In this document: one piece after another, positions 29,072 through 36,146 of the stretch | Position numbering within the stretch: the first letter of the stretch is position 1 | Layout: each line of letters begins with the position of its first letter | Origin: Streptomyces sp. SLBN-31 | GTDB taxonomy: Bacteria; Actinomycetota; Actinomycetes; Streptomycetales; Streptomycetaceae | Direction: 5' to 3' | NCBI RefSeq assembly: GCF_006715395.1 | Contig: NZ_VFNC01000003.1 | Location: 992,001 to 1,056,000 of the forward strand | DNA length: 64,000 bases | Notes under the pieces: model-generated | Seen by the model: the letters and a program-made list of their open reading frames with translations, nothing else | Database searches by the model: none | What the model was told of the DNA's origin: nothing | Program-made: the position numbers and the translations under genes

Positions 29072-29971
29072 TCAGCTAGGAGTGGCTTCTTCAGACTTTT
29101 GCGCGGGGTTGGTTTGTTGGCCCGTATCCGTTGTCGGAGTGACTGCCTGAGGGACCTGAATGGCTGCCTGGATAAAACCATCGACTACGCGCCCCAGCGC
29201 TGCGGTACGCTCGCCGGTATCAAGTCTTTGCGCGAGATTTTCGGCAGCAAGCAAATAGCCGCCAGCAAGAGGCTCACGGAAGTAGAAACGCGCCTGCTCC
29301 ACAGATACTCGGTATGTCGCAAGCAACGTAGTTGAGATGTAGCTGCCCAAAGCGGATATCAGACCAGTCAGTGTAGCGACAGTAACCGCTGTAGTGGTGT
29401 TACGTGCCCATACGACTGCTGTAGCGCCACCCAGCACAAGCAGGGCCGCTGCCACCATCACCCACTGAGCAAGCCGAAAAGCTGACCGGGCCTGACTGGT
29501 GGACAATCGGTGATATTCTTGCAGTAGAGTGCGATTCACTTTCAATGGAGCATCGACTTCTGGCGCATGCTCCAGTTCTGCCGCCCTTAGGAAGACTCGT
29601 TCCTCCGTTTCAATCTCCTCCAACACGGCATTTTGACTCGCGGCGCGCACCGACAGAATAATTGCTGCCATCACCGCGAAACCGATGGATGCCGCCCCCC
29701 AACCCCAGTGCATTGGCTTTGGGCCACCGCCGAACGGATCGTAATCAGACCAATTGATAAGGATCACCACGCCGGTGCCGAAAAATGCAAGCGTGATGGG
29801 AATGCCGACTAACAGGTCCCGCCAAGTGTTCTTGTTACGGTCGATTCGCGCCTTGTCTAGCCTCGCTCCTGACTGGGCCCTGGCAAGGATCAAGGCGGGG
29901 CTATCCACCGTGGGGGGCTTCTCGCCTGGGCTGCCGTCGGCGGGAGTATCTGTCATCTGTCCTCTGTTCAC
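29072..29971 (-). CDS. Element cargo: four-helix membrane protein, possibly TRADD-N-associated type
   Basis: About 299 residues from GTG 29971, or 294 from ATG 29956 (AGAGGA upstream is close to the latter). Seen: helices at about 53-75 and 88-108, a cytoplasmic loop of ~55 residues with an acidic helix (VLEEIETEERVFLRAAELEH), helices at about 165-190 and 198-220, and a C-terminal amphipathic part (EQARFYFREPLAGGYLLAAENLA). The second helix pair preceded by EYHRLSTSQARSAFRLAQ recalls the TRADD-N-associated membrane domain known from bacterial conflict proteins; this match is from memory. It stands alone beside attL, a common site for defence cargo. Confidence 0.65.
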   Translation of the reverse strand: MNRGQMTDTPADGSPGEKPPTVDSPALILARAQSGARLDKARIDRNKNTWRDLLVGIPITLAFFGTGVVILINWSDYDPFGGGPKPMHWGWGAASIGFAVMAAIILSVRAASQNAVLEEIETEERVFLRAAELEHAPEVDAPLKVNRTLLQEYHRLSTSQARSAFRLAQWVMVAAALLVLGGATAVVWARNTTTAVTVATLTGLISALGSYISTTLLATYRVSVEQARFYFREPLAGGYLLAAENLAQRLDTGERTAALGRVVDGFIQAAIQVPQAVTPTTDTGQQTNPAQKSEEATPS

Positions 29972-30195
29972 TGCTGGCTCTTCAGGGGTATCTCACACCA
30001 GAAGAGAGCCGATTGCGAGGATCTTCACAGATCTTGAGCCGCATGTGTGTTCTGTACGCAAGGAGGCGCCAGGCCAGCGTTCAAAGTCAGCGTGCGGTCT
30101 CTCACAGTCGGCTACGTCATGAGCGGCAAGCGACGCTCAGCCGCGGTGGTACCCCGACATGATGCTCGCGCTCTGCCGCCACTGTCCCGCGCATT

Positions 30196-30233
30196 CATGT
30201 CGCAGGGCACCCCCCACGGGGCCCTGCGACATG
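30196..30233. terminator. Strong hairpin in the element's left part
   Basis: CATGTCGCAGGGC (30196-30208) and its exact reverse complement (30221-30233) around a 12-base C/G-rich loop: a 13-bp perfect stem with no gene beside it. It could end transcription or be part of a small RNA. Confidence 0.45.
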
Positions 30234-30399
30234 TTGGCCCTCCATGACGGAGGGTGCAGGAGAGCCCCGCTTTACTCCTGGACCGCATGCTCTCGAACGC
30301 GATCGGGCCCTTGGTGACCTTGCCTACGGGAAGCTGACCTGCCCGTTCGGGTCTGGCATCGTCCACGGTCGTCCTAGACAGTCCGGGTGCTGCTGCCTC

Positions 30400-30421
30400 G
30401 TTTGGCCCCCCGTTTGGCCCC
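30400..30421 (+). repeat. Third arm-type repeat doublet
   Basis: Same GTTTGGCCCCC tandem pair as at 28924-28946, here 1.5 kb inside the element. It may be a scar of an earlier element end or an extra integrase-binding site. Confidence 0.45.
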
Positions 30422-30627
30422 GGCCGTTTCCTCACTGACGCCCTGCTCTAGCGAGGCGGACCTGATCACACGGCGAGGTGGAGGGCGCAGCCAAGTGCGC
30501 TCACCAACGGGTGCCAGGTGCGTTTAGGCCAGTCGGCGCAGCTCCCCAAGACAATCCTTCACTGTCCAGCAGAGTGTAAGTAGCGATGGTGGAGCGTCTC
30601 ACGCGAGATACGTTAAGGACTTACCTG

Positions 30628-30942
30628 ATGACTGGACCTTCGAGTCATGCGAAGGGGGCAACCAGCAAATGGAGCCCAGGTCGTAATTTGTGGAGAAGGC
30701 TGAAAATCTTCGGGTTCACTCTTCTGTGTGTGGCCATTGACCTATCCTTCATTTTGGCCTGGGTATGGGTACATCAAATGGCTGAGGGTGGCTTTAAGTG
30801 GTTGGGTAGCCTGCACGGCCTGGAGGGTCTAATCGTTGACGCTCTCAAATGGTTGTTCACTGCTGGCACACTGGCCCTTCTAGTTGTCTATGTGGTAAAA
30901 GACTTTGTAAGTCTCGCGATCGAGATCTGGAAAGGTGCTTGA
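30628..30942 (+). CDS. Element cargo: small two-helix membrane protein, AT-rich
   Basis: 104 residues from ATG 30628, supported by AAGGA at 30615-30619; an upstream ATG at 30586 has no ribosome site and would add a TTA codon. Seen: a basic lead (SKWSPGRNLWRRLK), a helix (about 27-48, FGFTLLCVAIDLSFILAWVW), a loop, a second helix (about 75-95, LFTAGTLALLVVYVV). Third codon positions are often A or T (AAA, TTT, GTA, CTA), unlike chromosomal genes here, so it came from lower-GC DNA. The next gene begins one base after its stop, so the two form an operon. No family recognised. Confidence 0.65.
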   Translation: MTGPSSHAKGATSKWSPGRNLWRRLKIFGFTLLCVAIDLSFILAWVWVHQMAEGGFKWLGSLHGLEGLIVDALKWLFTAGTLALLVVYVVKDFVSLAIEIWKGA

Positions 30943-30943
30943 A

Positions 30944-31795
30944 GTGAAGGACGGCTCGCTTGTCGAGCGATTGCTCCTGCTACTTGGCGAGAGCTTTCGG
31001 CTGCCTAGGAGATCGCTTAGGGATATTGTTTGGGTGTATGAGCGTCGCCTATGGGTATTTGTGCTCACGATTGCAGTCAGTGGCTTGACTGTACTTGCCG
31101 TAGCCTTCCTGGCATCCATCTACTCCTACTCGCTGAATGCCGGCGTTTTCTCCACTATTGCGGTGATCGCGATCTCTATCGGCCTTTGGAGGGGGTTTAA
31201 TTTGCCGTATGGCGTAGAGGTATTTGCTCGGTTTCCCCTCAGTCTAGTGACTGGTCGCTCTCGGATGAGCATGGATGAGATTGACGCTGTGTTGCAGGCT
31301 GATGAGGAACAGTTCGTCAGATCGTTCGTCCGGAAAGGTGGACAAGGCTGGTCGGGAATTGTCGATCCGTCGTTCTTTTTGGGAGTGGTAAGTGTCAGTG
31401 CGGCCAGCGGTATGGCTTGGGATGACTTCCTAAAAATGATGGCAAGGATTTTGTTTGCGATGCGCCATGTTCCTGGCCCTGGAGATCCGGAGTCTTTCCT
31501 GCAGGAGGATGGGACGCTCGACCTTCAACTGCAGGAGATGCTCCTAGCTGATTGGAGGATGGTTAAAAGCGTCATGGAAGGAAATCCCGCCGGACACTCA
31601 GTGGACGAGTCTGCTGCGTTCCATTGGGCTCTGTTCACTCGAGACTTCTTTGCGTCTCAGTGCTTTGTTCGGCTCCGATTTGATCAATTTGATGTGATGC
31701 TGCGCCGGGGGGCGTCGGAAGGGTTGGAACCGTCTGAACTGGCGGAACGAATTGTCGACCATTGGATTGATGAGCATCTGAACAGCGAAGAATGA
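30944..31795 (+). CDS. Element cargo: AT-rich protein with two membrane helices and a large soluble domain
   Basis: 283 residues from GTG 30944 (GGAAAGG at 30929-30935); GTG 30935 would add three. Seen: helices at about 37-60 (WVFVLTIAVSGLTVLAVAFLA) and 69-85, then a ~190-residue soluble, acidic, Trp/Phe-rich domain with no known motif, ending in helices (ELAERIVDHWIDEHLN). Codon third positions are strongly A/T. Together with the small membrane protein before it, it looks like a two-gene accessory system of foreign origin; function unknown. Nothing like a nuclease, kinase or toxin motif could be identified. Confidence 0.7.
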   Translation: MKDGSLVERLLLLLGESFRLPRRSLRDIVWVYERRLWVFVLTIAVSGLTVLAVAFLASIYSYSLNAGVFSTIAVIAISIGLWRGFNLPYGVEVFARFPLSLVTGRSRMSMDEIDAVLQADEEQFVRSFVRKGGQGWSGIVDPSFFLGVVSVSAASGMAWDDFLKMMARILFAMRHVPGPGDPESFLQEDGTLDLQLQEMLLADWRMVKSVMEGNPAGHSVDESAAFHWALFTRDFFASQCFVRLRFDQFDVMLRRGASEGLEPSELAERIVDHWIDEHLNSEE

Positions 31796-31907
31796 CGGGG
31801 CTGCGACGCGTAGCCCGCTCCGATACTTTGCTTAGTGGGTTGCTGAGCGCATGCCTAAGCCGTCAGCTCCTTGGATGCCATGCAGGCGTCGCGGTCTAAC
31901 CTGAAAT

Positions 31908-33155
31908 TCATCGAGGCATAAATCCGGGCTTCTGTTCGGCGAGTACGTGAAGCCGTGCAAGGTAGTCCTGCGCTGCTGGCTCGGAGCTGTACCGGCGCCG
32001 CATCTCGGCAGCAAGTTCGCGGCTGGTCATGATCAGGGACGGTACTGATTGACGGTCCCCTTCGAGGGCGCGCTCCCCCATGGTGAGTGCCTGTTCCAAG
32101 TCACCATCACGCGCCGCCGTGACTCCAAGTGTGACCCGCGCTTCCGCGTTGCGCATCGGCGAGCGCTCGGTGCCGTCGAAGTCCGTTCCCGCCCTCAGCA
32201 CCTCTTCGGCGAGCGTGCGCGCAAGCTTGTCTTCGCCGACCAAGCGGTAGCAGTCCATCGCGTAGAAGTCGAACTTGGCAGGGTCAACCACAAAGTGGTT
32301 GTCAAGGTTCTCGGGGTACGGCATCCCTTCGAGCAACCGCCGCCCCTTGTCCAAGGCGACCTCGACTTGCCGGCGGTCCCCGATCCGTGCCCACGCCTTG
32401 GCTTCCTGCGCTGCGAGCTGCACGGCCACGCCGTGATGCTGTGCCGTCTCGGCTCCGGCCTGCGCTGCCGCGATGACGCCGCGGTAGTCGCCGGTCGTGA
32501 GGGCGAACCATGCCCGCATCTCGTGTGCCCACCCGGCGACCTCTGCATGGTCAGCCTCGGTCGCGAGCGAGAGCGCCGCCTGTCGCGTCGACTCAGCCGC
32601 GTGGCGTGCGCCCGTGTCGTACTCGACGCAGCCGACCAGTAGGGCGAGCCAACCAGACAGTGCGAGCACTTCGCGGTGCTGCGCAAGGGTGAGGCTCTTC
32701 GTGTGAAGCTCGACGACACGGCGAAGCCACTGCCGCCCCTCGATGAGAAGTTGCTCGCTCGGCATGAACGGGTACTCCGAGGCAAGCCGATCAGCCGTGA
32801 TCCGCAGAGCATCAAGCGTGGCGTTGTCGACGTCCGACCGGTTGAGACGGCTCACGATCTCCAGCGTCTCCATGCCGGACGCCGTCAAGATCTCCTTGTC
32901 CCCGTCCCGCCGTGCGGGCGCCGGGAAGAGCGCGTGCGTCACGGTGCCGAAGAGGGCCGCGATGATCGGTTGGTAGAAGTCGTTCGGCATCTGGCCTGAC
33001 TCCCAGCGCTTCCACTGGCGAATCATGCTGTCTTCCGCGGGCAGCTCTGTGGGAGCGTGCGCTCGCAGTGCCCTGACTGCCTGACGCTGCGACCAGTCGC
33101 GCGCCATTCGTTCGGCAGCGATACGCCGCGCCCATGCAGGCCTGTCGTCGGTCAT
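31908..33155 (-). CDS. XRE-family regulator with TPR-like C-terminus
   Basis: 415 residues. Seen: N-terminal helix-turn-helix (WARRIAAERMARDWSQRQAVRAL ... IRQWKRWESGQMP, in parts, about 8-58), then helical repeats through the C-terminus (alternating Ala/Leu helices such as QAALSLATEADHAEVAGWAHEMRA, in parts). Such long XRE proteins are common in streptomycete mobile elements, where they respond to unknown signals, perhaps peptides. ATG 33155 follows GAGGAGG. It is separated by 158 bp from the GntR gene on the same strand. Confidence 0.88.
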   Translation of the reverse strand: MTDDRPAWARRIAAERMARDWSQRQAVRALRAHAPTELPAEDSMIRQWKRWESGQMPNDFYQPIIAALFGTVTHALFPAPARRDGDKEILTASGMETLEIVSRLNRSDVDNATLDALRITADRLASEYPFMPSEQLLIEGRQWLRRVVELHTKSLTLAQHREVLALSGWLALLVGCVEYDTGARHAAESTRQAALSLATEADHAEVAGWAHEMRAWFALTTGDYRGVIAAAQAGAETAQHHGVAVQLAAQEAKAWARIGDRRQVEVALDKGRRLLEGMPYPENLDNHFVVDPAKFDFYAMDCYRLVGEDKLARTLAEEVLRAGTDFDGTERSPMRNAEARVTLGVTAARDGDLEQALTMGERALEGDRQSVPSLIMTSRELAAEMRRRYSSEPAAQDYLARLHVLAEQKPGFMPR

Positions 33156-33313
33156 GCGCCCTCCTCTGAGTGCCTACTCCGAGTCTCGCGCGCGAGCAGG
33201 GGGGACAGGGAAGGGGACAGAGGGGTGTCACTGGACATGTCCCCACCTCCACTTCGTCGTCCCCTGGCTGTCACTTACCTCACAACTCCCGTTCCTTGCA
33301 TGCTGGTTGCAGA

Positions 33314-33649
33314 TCACGCACCACCCGGGGCGGAGCGTTCTTCGAGCGCTGCGACCCGTTCAGCCAACGCCTGAATCTGGGAGCGGATTTCCTTGATGTC
33401 GTCGCGTACGTCGCCGGTGGGGGCCGACCCGTCGCCGACGAAGTTACCGAGGTTCCCGGCCGAGACGATGAGCCCTTCGGCTCGGAGTGCGGCCAACCCG
33501 TTCTGGATGGTCTGGCTCGCGAACCCGAATCGGTCCATCAACTCTCGCTGCGACGGGAGCTTGTCCCCCGGCTTCATCTTCTTGATGTCGTCGCGTAGCG
33601 CGTCCGCGACCTGCACCGCTTTCGGCTTCGGCCCTCCTGTGACAGTCAT
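33314..33649 (-). CDS. GntR-family repressor (KorSA-like) of the element
   Basis: 111 residues. Winged helix-turn-helix with the GntR signature (KPGDKLPSQRELMDRFGFASQTIQNGLAALRAEGLI, in parts, about 25-63), followed by a short coiled coil (DDIKEIRSQIQALAERVAALEE, in parts) that may serve for dimerisation in place of a ligand domain. In pSAM2 a similar small GntR protein (KorSA) represses transfer and replication genes. Two palindromes directly upstream (33690-33731) in the divergent region with the transfer operon are its likely operators. No strong ribosome site is seen. Confidence 0.88.
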   Translation of the reverse strand: MTVTGGPKPKAVQVADALRDDIKKMKPGDKLPSQRELMDRFGFASQTIQNGLAALRAEGLIVSAGNLGNFVGDGSAPTGDVRDDIKEIRSQIQALAERVAALEERSAPGGA

Positions 33650-33689
33650 GCTCTGAGCTTACCCACCACAGCGAACTAGAGCGCATCAC

Positions 33690-33706
33690 TGCACGAGGGT
33701 CGTGCA
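33690..33706. promoter_or_regulatory. Operator candidate: TGCACGA-GGG-TCGTGCA
   Basis: Perfect 7-bp inverted repeat with a 3-base centre, 41 bases upstream of the GntR start codon. Ten bases on lies ACTAG-TGCAAG-CTAGT (33716-33731); a matching half-site AACTAGAG is at about 33675-33682. Confidence 0.6.
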
Positions 33707-33715
33707 CCACAGCAG

Positions 33716-33731
33716 ACTAGTGCAAGCTAGT
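33716..33731. promoter_or_regulatory. Second operator candidate: ACTAG-N6-CTAGT
   Basis: 5-bp inverted repeat with a 6-base centre, with a further half-copy of ACTAG upstream near 33675. It lies between the GntR gene and the transfer operon. Confidence 0.45.
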
Positions 33732-33992
33732 TAGTAAGCCGGTCACCCCGAACCTTGGGATGACAAGCGCTTGAGCTGCACGAATGGCTCGGGATTGCCC
33801 GTATTGCTGCCGCTTGCGGCAGTCGGAAGGCGGCATCTGCCGCACGCCGCGGGCCCCGCGCTAATCGCACCTTGAGAACTCAACAGTGGACCGAGGATCT
33901 ACCGCCTGTCCTCAGCGACAAGAAGGCGGTCCGCGCGGAGCACGACCCGCGCACTCTTTCGACCTCTCCGCAACGCTGCGGCCGGTTGCCTC

Positions 33993-34017
33993 CCCCGCTC
34001 GTCTCGTACGAGCGGGG
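33993..34017 (+). terminator. Hairpin in the leader of the transfer operon
   Basis: CCCCGCTCGT (33993-34002) and ACGAGCGGGG (34008-34017), 10-bp perfect stem with a 5-base loop CTCGT, 42 bases upstream of the first small gene. It has no T run; it may damp or attenuate transcription. Confidence 0.5.
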
Positions 34018-34058
34018 CCGAGGGGAGCCGGAACCCCCTTCACCTCCCAGGAGAAGCC

Positions 34059-34232
34059 ATGCGCCGGATCACCAACCCTCGTCACCCCAACGTCAACCAG
34101 GTCGGCACGCAGATTCAGTACAAGGGCGAGCCGCACCTGATCACGGATGTCGGCGGTAGCTCCTTCACGCTCGTCCGCCTCCGTGACGGATACGCCGAGA
34201 ACGTCAAGATTCGCGAAGTCAACGGCCGCTAG
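34059..34232 (+). CDS. 57-residue element protein of unknown function
   Basis: ATG 34059 with AGGAG at 34049-34053. The product begins MRRITNPRHPNVNQVG and ends VKIREVNGR; it is basic, with beta-strand-like alternation (GTQIQYKGEPHLITDVG, FTLVRLRDGYAENV), perhaps a small beta-barrel or SH3-like fold. First gene of the transfer operon after the control region. No family recognised. Confidence 0.65.
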   Translation: MRRITNPRHPNVNQVGTQIQYKGEPHLITDVGGSSFTLVRLRDGYAENVKIREVNGR

Positions 34233-34329
34233 TAGCACCGCCCCGGCATCCCGCCACGAGGGCGCCGGATCGAATCCGGCCCGGGGCCCTTCTCCCTGCC
34301 GCGCTTGCAGCAGGGGACTTCGGAACAGT

Positions 34330-34352
34330 CGCCGTCTCACCACACGCCTGCG
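34330..34352 (+). repeat. Leader motif copy 1
   Basis: CGCCGTCTCACCACA(C)GCCTGCG, followed after about 12 bases by TTCCAGTCCCTCC, shortly before the ribosome site of the 97-residue protein gene. The same arrangement recurs at 39523-39545 before the 25-residue leader frame. Confidence 0.7.
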
Positions 34353-34391
34353 GCTGCTTCGGATTCCAGTCCCTCCGACTCAGGAGCCCCC

Positions 34392-34685
34392 ATGCGCACG
34401 TACATCGGCGGTCATCAGGCCGTCTCCGTCAACGACTTCATCGAACTGGCCCTCGGAACCCCGCCTGAGCTGTGGCTCGGGGAAGAGGGCGAGACCGAAG
34501 AAGAGCGTGCGGCCCGGCTGGACGCCGCGCGCGACATCCTCGCCGACAACCCGGAGCTCCCGGACGACGTGGCCCGCATCGCCGCCGAGGTGATCGAGGC
34601 GCACGCCCCGGAGCTGTTTAACGTCGTCCCGCTGGCCCGCCCGGCCGGTCGCCGTCGGTCCTCCCGGAAGGGAGCGGCGGCATGA
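34392..34685 (+). CDS. 97-residue acidic element protein
   Basis: ATG 34392 after AGGAG (34382-34386), preceded by the repeated leader motif. 97 residues, strongly acidic centre (LGEEGETEEERAARLDAARD), C-terminus basic (RPAGRRRSSRKG). No motif identified. The stop overlaps the ATG of the DUF2637 gene (ATGA), so the products are made together; a small partner of the transfer apparatus is plausible but unproven. Confidence 0.7.
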   Translation: MRTYIGGHQAVSVNDFIELALGTPPELWLGEEGETEEERAARLDAARDILADNPELPDDVARIAAEVIEAHAPELFNVVPLARPAGRRRSSRKGAAA

Positions 34686-35683
34686 CCACCGCCGATGCGA
34701 CACAGACCGTCGTACGTCCGGCAGTGCCGCCACTGACGAAGCCGGAGATGGGCCTTGCTGGAGTCGGCGCTCTCGCTGCAGCTGGAGTCGGCGCGCTCGG
34801 TCTGATCTCCTCCTTCGACGCGGTCTCCGCTGCTGCGGCCCGCTGGGGCTTCGGAGAGCCGTGGATGCTGCCAGTCGGTATCGACGTGGCCATTCCCGTG
34901 TTCACCGTGGCCAACCTGCTGTTGATCCGCATGGATATGGCGCTCGCGTGGGTGCGGTTCGTTCCCTGGGCGCTCACGTTGATCACCTGCGGGCTCAACA
35001 TCGCGGCCGGACACTCCCTGTCGGCCAAGGTCGCGCACGGCACGATGCCGCTGCTGTGGGTGGTGTTCTCCGAGATCGGCGCGCACATCTACGCCGTGCG
35101 GATCGGCGCCGTCACCGGTCGCCGCATGGAGAAGATCCGGTTCTCTCGCTGGCTGCTCGCCTTCCCCTCCACCTTCGCGCTTTGGCGCCGCATGACGCTG
35201 TGGGAAGTCACCTCCTACTCCGAGGCGCTGGCACGGGAGAAGGAACGGCAGTTGGCGCGCGCGGACCTGCGCGAGCGCTACGGCCGCAAGTGGCGCTCAA
35301 AGACGCCGCGGCGCGAGCGCGTGATGCTGCGCATGGGCGAACTGGCCCCCGCTGCCGAGCAGGAGACATCCGAAAGGCCCCCGGCGGAGAATCCGCCGGC
35401 GCCTCTGGTCGACGCCAAGCCGCGCCCGCGCCGACAGCCCAAACCCAAGGGCAAGGCCAAGACACAGCGCACCTTCGAGGAGCTGCTGACCGACGCGCGC
35501 GCGGCCACCGCGGAGTGGACCGAGGCGGAACTGACCGCGGACCGCATCCGCACCGCCGTGCACGTCTCGCAGGCCAACGCCCGCAAGCTGCGGGAGCAGT
35601 TGAAGGCAGAGCGCGCCGATGGCCGTCCGCTGCACTCCGTGGACGACTCGGAGGGCTACGACACGACGGCTGAGGCTGCCTGA
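34682..35683 (+). CDS. DUF2637 membrane protein of the transfer module
   Basis: 333 residues. Seen: four membrane helices in the first 150 residues (about 23-45, 62-82, 90-112, 118-140), then a basic cytoplasmic part (EALAREKERQLARADLRERYGRKW) and a Pro/Lys-rich linker (RPRRQPKPKGKAK) leading to a helix-turn-helix-like end (TADRIRTAVHVSQANARKLREQL, about 290-312). DUF2637 proteins are typical of AICEs and Streptomyces plasmids and are linked to spread between hyphal compartments. It overlaps the next gene by 1 bp (TGATG). Confidence 0.85.
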   Translation: MTTADATQTVVRPAVPPLTKPEMGLAGVGALAAAGVGALGLISSFDAVSAAAARWGFGEPWMLPVGIDVAIPVFTVANLLLIRMDMALAWVRFVPWALTLITCGLNIAAGHSLSAKVAHGTMPLLWVVFSEIGAHIYAVRIGAVTGRRMEKIRFSRWLLAFPSTFALWRRMTLWEVTSYSEALAREKERQLARADLRERYGRKWRSKTPRRERVMLRMGELAPAAEQETSERPPAENPPAPLVDAKPRPRRQPKPKGKAKTQRTFEELLTDARAATAEWTEAELTADRIRTAVHVSQANARKLREQLKAERADGRPLHSVDDSEGYDTTAEAA

Positions 35684-36054
35684 TGTTCGCCAAATGCTTC
35701 GACCCGACCGGCGCGAGGCACGGACTGGCCACCTATCCGTGGCGCTGCGCCCCCGACGGACTCGCCACCAAACGGCAGTTACGGGCCCGCGGCTTACGCC
35801 CCGGTGGGCAGTCCATCGCGGCGCAGATCATGCGACCGCGCCATCGGCGCGGCCCGCTGGTCGCCTACCTCTACCGCGTCGACCGCGCCAAGCCCGTCCG
35901 GCCGATGACGCCGGGCAAGTGGGCCGCGCTCGCCAAGGCGAACCGCGCCCGCCGCACCTGCCCGGTGTGCCGACAGGACGCCGGATACGTCATCCCCACC
36001 TCGCTCGGCATGTGCGTGCCCTGCGCCTACCCCGAGGAACAGCGCGCCGCCTGA
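35683..36054 (+). CDS. RRQRL-motif zinc-binding element protein
   Basis: 123 residues. The TKRQLRARGLRPGGQ stretch (about 29-43) is the RRQRL-type motif, and CPVCRQDAGYVIPTSLGMCVPCA (in parts, about 92-115) is a four-Cys zinc ribbon. The family is seen only in actinomycete mobile elements next to tra genes; function unknown. Starts with ATG 35683 within the previous stop (1-bp overlap). Confidence 0.85.
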   Translation: MFAKCFDPTGARHGLATYPWRCAPDGLATKRQLRARGLRPGGQSIAAQIMRPRHRRGPLVAYLYRVDRAKPVRPMTPGKWAALAKANRARRTCPVCRQDAGYVIPTSLGMCVPCAYPEEQRAA

Positions 36055-36073
36055 ACACACCGCACCACGATCC

Positions 36074-36120
36074 GGCGGGGCCCGTCCGCTCACCTCCTAC
36101 AGCGACGGACCGGCCCCGCC
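36074..36120 (+). terminator. Hairpin before traB
   Basis: GGCGGGGCC (36074-36082) pairs with GGCCCCGCC (36112-36120), with an inner GTCCG/CGGAC pairing, followed by TTTCCTCCC. It lies between the RRQRL gene and traB and may cut expression of the translocase, whose overproduction is usually toxic. Confidence 0.6.
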
Positions 36121-36146
36121 TTTCCTCCCACTGGAAGGGACCCTCA

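Larger units (their letters stand above)
29972..30627. other. Gene-poor stretch inside the element
   Basis: No gene with family features is seen. It holds a strong hairpin (30196-30233), a third copy of the GTTTGGCCCCC doublet (30400-30421) and probably the promoter for the AT-rich gene pair. Short open frames here have neither ribosome sites nor codon bias. Confidence 0.5.
33650..34058. other. Divergent control region between GntR gene and transfer operon
   Basis: No gene is seen in 409 bases. It holds the two operator-like palindromes (33690-33706 and 33716-33731), presumably the transfer-operon promoter, and a strong hairpin (33993-34017) before the first small gene. A ribosome site, AGGAG, stands at its end (34049-34053). 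Confidence 0.6.

Noticed and set aside
30112..30435. 107-residue minus-strand frame in the element
   Set aside because: Spans the 13-bp hairpin and the repeat doublet, with no motif or ribosome site.
30586..30627. Longer start for the 104-residue cargo gene, including a TTA codon
   Set aside because: ATG 30628 has a good AAGGA site; the longer start has none, so a bldA link is not supported.
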